Positions 58,114 through 64,000 of a stretch of DNA of 64,000 nt are shown piece after piece (the stretch's first letter is position 1; the number at the start of each line of letters is the position of its first letter). Source of the DNA: Enterococcus_D entomosocium. Lineage in GTDB: Bacteria; Bacillota; Bacilli; Lactobacillales; Enterococcaceae. The translations under genes were made by a program, and so were the position numbers. The stretch lies in assembly GCF_030441895.1 (NCBI RefSeq), contig NZ_JARJAS010000018.1; one strand, given 5' to 3'. The notes below the pieces were generated by a model that saw only the letters and a program-made list of their open reading frames with translations, made no database searches and had not been told where the DNA came from.

Positions 58114-59133
58114 TTATTCGGCAGATTCTTTTAAGTAACATTGCAGGATTTCGTCACGATGACCCAAGTAGCTTTCTCGATGATCCACTGGATGGACCCG
58201 ATTCGATAAGAAAATAAACGCTTTTTTGTTAGGAATATCTACTGCGAGAAACGTGCCTGTATAGCCTGTATGAAATAATTGGTACGGCGCACCCAATAAG
58301 TCCCAGCCATAGGTGCGGGGCTTTGTGCTTTCAGGCGTCTGCCTCTGAGCCAGCGCCTGCATCACTTTTTCTGAGAAAAGCGGCGCCCCTTGCTGCTGAC
58401 CATTTGCCAATAACAGTTGAACGAACAGCGTCAAATCATCCACGGTAGAAAACAACCCGGCGTTGCCGGCATGGTTTCCCAGCACTCGTGCTTTTGGGTC
58501 ATGGGTGATTCCTCTAAGGATACTGCCGTCTGGCTGCTGCTGGGTAGGCACGATCAATGGCAGCTGTGAAGGAGGAAAAGGCGGAAAGCCGCTGTTCTTC
58601 ATGCCTAAAGGCGTCAAGACTTCTTCTTGAAAAATCTCGGTCACTGGTTTTTGATACAGCTCCTCCAATAAAAAGCCCAGCAAAATCGTACCAGTATCCG
58701 TATAGTTGACCGTTTGACCGATCGTATCACTGCTTTCAAGCTGCAAATACGCCTTGCGCAAAGCAGCAGCACCCAACTGGTCTCGATGGGGAATCCACGT
58801 GTTGATGGCTGCCGTATGCGTCAGCAAGTGCTTGATCGTTACCCGATCGTCTTTAAACGCTGGCAACCAACGAGTAAGCGGTGCCTCCATCTCGATTTTC
58901 CCTTGATCCCACAATTTTAACAGGACGGTGGTTGTACAAATGACTTTCGTCAATGAGGCTAAATCAAACAAATGATCTTTCGTCATGGGTTCGGTTTTCG
59001 GAAGAAGCGCTGCCTGTCCGAATACCTGTGTCTCTTGGGTTTCACCGGCGATAAAACGCAGCACCGCTCCTGGGAAAACGGTCGGCATTTTTTCTTGAAT
59101 GAGCTGTACTGTTTCTGGGTACATTGTCATCAT
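58114..59133 (-). CDS. Serine hydrolase of the class C beta-lactamase/PBP-like family
   Basis: A 339-residue protein with no signal peptide. The active-site motifs are SLTK (Ser60 and Lys63), a YTD in place of the more usual YxN (Tyr144) and HTG (288-290). FDLASLTKV and LLTHTAAI are typical of the family, which covers esterases, peptidases and amidases rather than resistance enzymes. AAGGAG lies 11 bases before the ATG. Grouped with manA; substrate not determinable. Confidence 0.88.
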   Translation of the reverse strand: MMTMYPETVQLIQEKMPTVFPGAVLRFIAGETQETQVFGQAALLPKTEPMTKDHLFDLASLTKVICTTTVLLKLWDQGKIEMEAPLTRWLPAFKDDRVTIKHLLTHTAAINTWIPHRDQLGAAALRKAYLQLESSDTIGQTVNYTDTGTILLGFLLEELYQKPVTEIFQEEVLTPLGMKNSGFPPFPPSQLPLIVPTQQQPDGSILRGITHDPKARVLGNHAGNAGLFSTVDDLTLFVQLLLANGQQQGAPLFSEKVMQALAQRQTPESTKPRTYGWDLLGAPYQLFHTGYTGTFLAVDIPNKKAFIFLSNRVHPVDHRESYLGHRDEILQCYLKESAE

Positions 59134-59190
59134 TCCATACTCGCTCCTTTCAGGCTTGTCTTGCTTCTAACTTTAGCACTTTTCGCCAAT

Positions 59191-59219
59191 GAAAAAAACT
59201 ACCCATTAAGGATAGTTTT
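59191..59219 (-). terminator. Terminator of the LplBC-like operon
   Basis: AAAACTATCC pairs with GGGTAGTTTT around a five-base loop, followed leftward by TTT, 31 bases after the DUF624 stop. It separates that operon from the serine hydrolase gene. Confidence 0.75.
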
Positions 59220-59249
59220 CAGATTTTTTTCTAATCAGTATTACATAGA

Positions 59250-59951
59250 TTACTCATCGGCTGGTGCAGCTTTTGCTTGCGCCTTTTGGATGATTCTCAA
59301 ATAACTGTAACACGCACATTGACTGCCTAGTACACCTAAGATCAGTCCAGCGAGTAAGGGATGAATCAAGACAAGCAGTAAAGCGATGCCACTCAACAGC
59401 CCTAGCAACATCAGCGTCTGCAACGGTGCCCAAAAGATGATGAAAAAGCTTTTGATCAAGGCAATCCGCATGGGTGCCGCCAAATGCACACTGTCGCAGA
59501 TAAAATACAGCAACCACACGAGTAAAATGCTACTTAAAAACAAATAGCCGACAGCCAATAAGGGGAGCTGAAAGGAATCGATTTGACGATAAAAGCCTAA
59601 CAGCAGCAAAGCGAGACTACCGAAAAAGAGGCCTGCGGCAACACTGCGCCGATAATTTTCCCGATAGAGCCGCCAAAAGGTCCCTCCGATGGCCTGTCGT
59701 GGTTCTTGATAGTACAACCAGCGCCGCATGACGCCAAATAAAGCAAAGGTCGCTGGAAAAAGAATGCTAGGAAAACTAATGATCAAACCAATCAAAGAGA
59801 AAAGAAACTGACGAGGAGAGCTGGGGAAAATCAGCCCCAAAGCTAGCAATAGAACGGGCAGATTGAACAGTAACCAGTAGCCATTCAAAAGCAACATACT
59901 AGCTATCGCTTGACTGGCACCATACCAACGATACCATCGTTCATTTCCCAT
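59250..59951 (-). CDS. DUF624 (YesL-type) membrane protein
   Basis: A 233-residue protein with five to six membrane spans; the opening MGNERWYRWYGASQAIASML and the LFGVMRRWLYY loop are typical of DUF624. It is the last gene of the LplBC-like operon, 37 bases after the binding-protein gene, with AGGAGGCG before the ATG. Function unknown, but the association with ATPase-less importers is repeated at 4409-5017. Confidence 0.85.
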   Translation of the reverse strand: MGNERWYRWYGASQAIASMLLLNGYWLLFNLPVLLLALGLIFPSSPRQFLFSLIGLIISFPSILFPATFALFGVMRRWLYYQEPRQAIGGTFWRLYRENYRRSVAAGLFFGSLALLLLGFYRQIDSFQLPLLAVGYLFLSSILLVWLLYFICDSVHLAAPMRIALIKSFFIIFWAPLQTLMLLGLLSGIALLLVLIHPLLAGLILGVLGSQCACYSYLRIIQKAQAKAAPADE

Positions 59952-59988
59952 CAGTCCGCCTCCTTTCTCTAATCAGCTGATTTACCCT

Positions 59989-61620
59989 CTAGCGGGCTAA
60001 GTTTTGTAGATTTTGCTGCCATTTCTCTGTTTGATAATCCAGCAACTCTTGATAGCCCGCTGCTTGTGCTTGGGCTTCCGCCTCAGCAAAGATGGCACGC
60101 ACTTCTTCATCGCTGTCAGAAAAGATCGCTGAAGCATTGGCTTCTTCAAAAATATCGTTGATCCGTTGCTGAATGATTCCTTCTGGTGAGTCTGGCATCG
60201 GGTTGATCGCCGCAAATTCCGTGTCGTCTTTTTGCGTGTCCCAAGTAATAGCATGCTGCCATTTCGTTGCCCAGTTCATTTGATCTTCTGGAAGATTCAG
60301 TTCAAATTTTGTTTTGGTATTGTCTAAAAAGGCGGAGTTGCCGTTCCATTGGAAACTTGAAGTTGCTTGCTCAATCTCCGAAACGCCTGCACTGTCTTCT
60401 GCATAGGCATCCGTAAATTGCGTATAGCCTTCTTCGTCAAAGCCATCCCAATACTGGCCTTCTGGACCAAACATCAAGATCGATTGGCCCAACGGTCCTG
60501 TCAACCAGTCTAAGAAGGCAAAGACTTTTTCTGGGTCTTCTGCATTTCTAGTAATGACACTGACATTCCACCCTAGCATTTCATAGGAACCTGGGAAAAT
60601 ATTGTCAGGATCTAGTCCTGGTTTTGCAATCGGCTCGATATAGAAATACCCCGCATCTGGATTTTGTTCTTGCAAGATGTAATGGGCATCGCGAGCATGG
60701 TTGGACGGGCTGGCAGCCGCATAGACAGCTACACGACCACTGGTTACTTTTTCTGCCACCATATCTGCATCTTGGGTCAAGGTATCTTGGGTCATCAAGC
60801 GCTCACGGTACAGTCTTGACGCATATTCAATCGATTCTACGTAGTTTTCATTGGCAAAGATCGAGGTCAATACGTCGCCTTCAGGAACAGCGCGAATGCG
60901 GATATCTGCTGGTGAACGCCCTTCTGCAAATGCTGAGTACAAGACATTGATCCCTTGTCCGCTGACATCTGTTTCAAATGGAATGACATCAGGAAACTCT
61001 GTTTGAACTTCTTTCAAATACTCATAAAGATCCTCTGTTGTTTTCAATTCTGGCGCACCTAAAGCATCATGGATCTCTTTATTGACGACATAACCGGCAT
61101 TCCCGAAAGGCTCCGAGCTATACCAGTTGGGAAACTGATAAAGTTTGCCGTCTTCTGAACGAAGCATGTTCAGGATGTCTTCTCCCGCCCATTCTTTCAA
61201 GTTTGGATACTTATCCAAGTAATCATCAAATGGCACTAGGGCACCCGCTTCTCGCAGCCGTTCCACATCCGACCCTCGATCAAGCCAAATAAAATCAGGT
61301 AGATCATCGCCAGCGATCATTGTGCTTAGCCGCTGTGCTGCATTCCCGCCACCATCGATTGCGCGAATATCTACCTTGGTCAGTTCTTTGATAGCAGCAG
61401 TTGCTGGATCATCTCCCCAACGATCCATCGTGTACCAATCATAATTACCAAACATCGTGATCTCCAACGGTTCACTACCTAATTCAAAGACCTCCGAACT
61501 GTCACGGTCATTCGCTGCCGCCCCATCACTTTCTTTTGTCCCTGACTCACTGCCGCAAGCAGCCAGTAAGAGACTCATCGCAGTCACTGACAGCACGCCT
61601 TTTAATACCTTTGCTTTCAT
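59989..61620 (-). CDS. Extracellular solute-binding lipoprotein (LplA/YtcQ-like)
   Basis: A 543-residue receptor, long for a family-1 binding protein but usual for LplA/YtcQ homologues. Signal peptide with lipobox LAAC (Cys21 region); MIAGDDLPDFIWLDRGSD near residue 95 and LGWNVSVITRNAEDPEKVF near residue 340 are typical. The ATG at 61620 follows GGGGAT; an in-frame ATG 18 bases earlier lies before that site. The substrate is an oligosaccharide, perhaps a plant or host glycan; the operon has no glycosidase to tell which. Confidence 0.88.
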   Translation of the reverse strand: MKAKVLKGVLSVTAMSLLLAACGSESGTKESDGAAANDRDSSEVFELGSEPLEITMFGNYDWYTMDRWGDDPATAAIKELTKVDIRAIDGGGNAAQRLSTMIAGDDLPDFIWLDRGSDVERLREAGALVPFDDYLDKYPNLKEWAGEDILNMLRSEDGKLYQFPNWYSSEPFGNAGYVVNKEIHDALGAPELKTTEDLYEYLKEVQTEFPDVIPFETDVSGQGINVLYSAFAEGRSPADIRIRAVPEGDVLTSIFANENYVESIEYASRLYRERLMTQDTLTQDADMVAEKVTSGRVAVYAAASPSNHARDAHYILQEQNPDAGYFYIEPIAKPGLDPDNIFPGSYEMLGWNVSVITRNAEDPEKVFAFLDWLTGPLGQSILMFGPEGQYWDGFDEEGYTQFTDAYAEDSAGVSEIEQATSSFQWNGNSAFLDNTKTKFELNLPEDQMNWATKWQHAITWDTQKDDTEFAAINPMPDSPEGIIQQRINDIFEEANASAIFSDSDEEVRAIFAEAEAQAQAAGYQELLDYQTEKWQQNLQNLAR

Positions 61621-61685
61621 TCTTTTATCCCCTTTCAACGTTTCGTTCCTTCTCTCCTCTAATCAAGAGAGTTCCTCCTGCTCTG

Positions 61686-62579
61686 CTAATCTTTCAACGA
61701 ACCAATCAATACACCTTTTACAAAATACTTTTGGACAAACGGATAAACCATTACGATCGGCAAAGTCGCCACCATCATGATCGCCATCGACAAGGATTTT
61801 CCTGTGACACCAGTCATTTCCGCCAAACGTGCTGCTGAGCCAGAATCGATTTGACTCATTTGCGAACTCACCGTGTTCGAATTCAAGACTCGTTGCAAAA
61901 AGGTCTGCAAGGGAATCAGATGATCTGAAGTAATGTAGATGCTTGGCATAAACCAATCATTCCAATGCCCAACGGCGGTAAATAGCGACAAAGTGGCAAT
62001 GACTGGACCTGATAACGGCAAAATGATTCGGAAAAACGTGCCCCAATAACCACAACCATCAATTTTCGCTGAATCTTCCAATCCTTTCGGCAGTTGCTGA
62101 AAGAACGTACGGAAGATGATCATATTCCAAACACTGATCAGACCAGGAATGATCATTACCCAAAAAGAATCCATCAGTCCAAGTGAACGTACCACTAAAA
62201 AAGTTGGAATCAAGCCGCCGCTGAAGAACATCGTGAGGATGAAAAAAATCGTAATAAATTTTCGCCCTATCAGTTCTCTTTTTGACATTCCATATGCTGC
62301 CATCGCTGTCAGCATGATCGATGAAAACGTCCCGATCACTGTCCGTAAGACACTGATGAAAAAGGCATTCATCAAGCGCTGATCTTGAAAGACGATCTGA
62401 TAGTTTTCCAACGTAAATTCTCTTGGCCAAAACGTGATCCCACCGGTCACCGTGTCACGTCCAGAATTAAAGGAAATCACCAGTGAATTCCAGAAGGGAT
62501 AAAATGTCAAGAATGCAAGCGTTATCAAGAAAAGGTAGATAAAAATCATCATCGCTTGGTCGCCCCAATTTTTCTTCAT
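61686..62579 (-). CDS. Carbohydrate ABC transporter permease (LplC/YtcP-like)
   Basis: A 297-residue MalG-type permease with six membrane spans. It carries the EAA-loop region as EDSAKIDGCGYWGTFFRIIL near residue 185, where the first Ala of EAA is replaced. The C-terminus ends KYFVKGVLIGSLKD, the hallmark of the LplC/YtcP group. AGGAGG precedes the ATG. It forms the permease pair with the gene 22 bases upstream. Confidence 0.9.
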   Translation of the reverse strand: MKKNWGDQAMMIFIYLFLITLAFLTFYPFWNSLVISFNSGRDTVTGGITFWPREFTLENYQIVFQDQRLMNAFFISVLRTVIGTFSSIMLTAMAAYGMSKRELIGRKFITIFFILTMFFSGGLIPTFLVVRSLGLMDSFWVMIIPGLISVWNMIIFRTFFQQLPKGLEDSAKIDGCGYWGTFFRIILPLSGPVIATLSLFTAVGHWNDWFMPSIYITSDHLIPLQTFLQRVLNSNTVSSQMSQIDSGSAARLAEMTGVTGKSLSMAIMMVATLPIVMVYPFVQKYFVKGVLIGSLKD

Positions 62580-62601
62580 TGTTCATTTCCTCCTCTGCTG
62601 A

Positions 62602-63516
62602 TCACCATAAGCTGTGACCCACTTTGCGTGCGAAAAAGTTTGCTCCGCTCAAAAGAGTGACACTAATGACTGCTTTGAACAAACCAACAGCTGTTGCGTA
62701 TGAATATTGAGAGTTGCTGATCCCTACCCGATACACATAGGTATCAATGACATCCGCCACATTTCTAAGAGCTGGATTGCTCCCCAGTAAAAGCAAATCT
62801 TCAAAGCCCGCATTCAACAAGTTGCCAATTTCTAAGATCAAGAAGATCGTAATGATTGGAACGATCGAAGGCAACGTGATCAAAAAAACTTGCTGAAATT
62901 TCGTCGCACCATCTAAGGATGCTGCTTCATACAACTGCGGATCGATCCCAGCAATGGCTGCCATATAGACGATCGAGCCAAAGCCAATCGATTTCCAAAG
63001 ATTTGTCGTAACGATGATCGTCCAGAAATAGCGAGGGATCGATAAAAAGTTGATTGGTTCATCGATCAGGTTTAAACTTTCCAAAGCAATATTTAAGCTA
63101 CCGTTATCCATCGATAAAATCGACATCGTAAACCCCGCCACGATCACCCATGATAAAAAGTGCGGGAGATAAGTAATCGTCTGCACCACACGTTTGAATG
63201 CAACGTTCTTGACCTCGTTAAGCATCAACGCCAGCAAAATCGGTGCTGGAAAACAAATAGCAATCTTTAGCACACTGATCATAATGGTATTCCGTAAAAT
63301 TTCCCAAAAACGTGGTTCACTAAAAAAGCGCCGAAAATTATCAAAGCCGATCCATGGACTGCCTGTCATACCTTCAAAAATATTGTACTGTTGAAACGCC
63401 ATCAAAATCCCGTACATTGGGATATAGCTAAAAATGCCTACCAGTAAAATCGCCGGCAGTACCATCATCTGCAGATCCCACTGAGCAAAATATCGGTGTA
63501 TCCACTTTTTTTCCAT
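62602..63516 (-). CDS. Carbohydrate ABC transporter permease (LplB/YteP-like)
   Basis: A 304-residue MalF-type permease with six spans. The opening WDLQMMVLPAILLVGIFSYI and PMYGILMAFQQYN, and the EAA motif YEAASLDGATKFQQVF near residue 208, identify the LplB/YteP group, whose members import rhamnogalacturonan or other complex oligosaccharides in Bacillus and Paenibacillus. The ATG at 63516 is eight bases after AAGGAG. First gene of the operon and, like AraNPQ, without its own ATPase. Confidence 0.9.
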   Translation of the reverse strand: MEKKWIHRYFAQWDLQMMVLPAILLVGIFSYIPMYGILMAFQQYNIFEGMTGSPWIGFDNFRRFFSEPRFWEILRNTIMISVLKIAICFPAPILLALMLNEVKNVAFKRVVQTITYLPHFLSWVIVAGFTMSILSMDNGSLNIALESLNLIDEPINFLSIPRYFWTIIVTTNLWKSIGFGSIVYMAAIAGIDPQLYEAASLDGATKFQQVFLITLPSIVPIITIFLILEIGNLLNAGFEDLLLLGSNPALRNVADVIDTYVYRVGISNSQYSYATAVGLFKAVISVTLLSGANFFARKVGHSLW

Positions 63517-63626
63517 CACATCTACTCCTTGTCTTCCCGTTACTGCTCACCACCAAAAGAAACCGCATACATTAATAACAACAAATAACCTCTGCGTCCA
63601 GAGCCATCGAATCTCGATTCTTTTTT

Positions 63627-63655
63627 ATTATAAATTAAGAATAACCACAATTCAA
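63627..63655 (-). promoter_or_regulatory. Promoter of the LplBC-like operon
   Basis: Reading leftward, TTGAAT (63655-63650), 17 bases, TATAAT (63632-63627). The rest of 63656-63923 is AT-rich; I see a weak cre-like GTTTGCGATTTTT near 63662-63674 and nothing else firm. Confidence 0.7.
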
Positions 63656-63923
63656 TATAATGTTTGCGATTTTTGAATCATAATGGCTATTATATTAAGT
63701 TTTAAGACAGGCGTTTCAAATATTAAATAACTAAATAAGAAATTCAAAATAGATTGGACCTGTTCTACTAATGCAGATAAACTACCGTTTTTTCAATGAT
63801 TGGTCTTCGAATCGATGTAACAGTTTTTTACACTCTTTCGTGCGAAATAAAAACAAAAGTTTCTTTTTTTGACAAAAAAAAGGGGGCGTGACATAAGTTA
63901 ACTAGTTACGCTCTCTAAAATAT

Positions 63924-63973
63924 AAGGAGCACTCGAAAATCATGTGATTTTTCGAGTGCTCCTTGTTTTTTTT
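63924..63973. terminator. Strong terminator at the right edge
   Basis: Arms AAGGAGCACTCGAAAA (63924-63939) and TTTTCGAGTGCTCCTT (63949-63964) enclose a short palindromic loop; eight T follow on the plus side. No plus-strand gene precedes it, so it probably terminates a minus-strand gene beyond the right edge and works both ways. Confidence 0.75.
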
Positions 63974-64000
63974 ATTCATTTTGGGTAGTTCAAGTACCTA

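Noticed and set aside
63866..63973. Plus-strand small RNA ending at the right-edge terminator
   Set aside because: A TTGACA is present but no -10 stands at 17-18 bases; a bidirectional terminator for a gene beyond the edge explains the hairpin better.
1..64000. tRNA or rRNA genes, CRISPR arrays, IS elements, prophage or replication origin
   Set aside because: I looked for regular short repeats, transposase-like proteins, terminal repeats, integrase and tRNA-like cloverleaf sequences and saw none; the reading was by eye, so a short element could be missed.

Overview
This window reads as a chromosomal stretch of a low-GC Firmicute of the order Lactobacillales, most likely an Enterococcus of the casseliflavus/gallinarum type. 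The order is supported by canonical AGGAGG ribosome binding sites, the AmaP/DUF2273/Gls24 envelope-stress cluster, DUF1831 beside a cysteine desulfurase, a phosphoketolase, carbohydrate ABC importers without their own ATPase plus a separate MsmK-type ATPase, cre sites inside promoters and a T-box leader. The species is inference. Nothing indicates a plasmid, prophage, IS element, CRISPR array, tRNA or rRNA.

The left end (1-9444) is an arabinan-utilisation locus. One leftward operon starts at about 8400 and encodes an AraNPQ-type oligosaccharide importer, a DUF624 membrane protein, a surface GH43 arabinanase lipoprotein, a cytoplasmic GH43, a GH51 arabinofuranosidase, a small Cys-rich DUF6171 protein and another GH43 that runs off the edge. 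Its promoter overlaps a long inverted repeat and a cre-like site, and a divergent ArsR-type winged-helix regulator lies beside it. Released arabinose can be metabolised by araR-araB-araD-araA (27144-31976) and the phosphoketolase (24581-26947), whose promoters also carry cre or cre-like sites. The shared ATPase MsmK is at 34157-35266.

The middle left (9516-24452) is mostly housekeeping: KimA-type potassium importer, YhgE/Pip membrane protein, HAD phosphatase, proC, a GntR/UTRA regulator and ftsK. A three-gene amino-acid ABC transporter follows, preceded by an unusual leader with one complete T-box (specifier read as CAC, histidine) and a second T-box module that has no room for Stem I. A MetE-like/LysR divergent pair with two LysR-type boxes closes this part.

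From 32193 to 45686 there is a bPH-SHOCT protein, a PucR-like regulator that appears to start at AUU, msmK, a GH29 fucosidase, and a ChvE-GguA-GguB monosaccharide importer ending in an orphan PTS EIIB-like gene. Divergent to the importer is a three-gene sensing module: a YtfQ-like sugar-binding lipoprotein, a YesM/LytS-type histidine kinase and a YesN/AraC response regulator. The YtfQ resemblance suggests a furanose ligand such as L-arabinofuranose, which would fit the arabinan theme.

The right part (45764-64000) holds topB overlapping a DUF1033 gene, an orphan AAA ATPase, a decayed small membrane-protein gene behind a strong promoter and a 10-codon leader ORF, mnmA, a C39-like peptidase, the gls24 cluster, a metallophosphoesterase, an aldo/keto reductase, DUF1831, a cysteine desulfurase, manA, a serine hydrolase, and a second ATPase-less importer (LplBC-like permeases, binding protein, DUF624) whose substrate cannot be read from the sequence.
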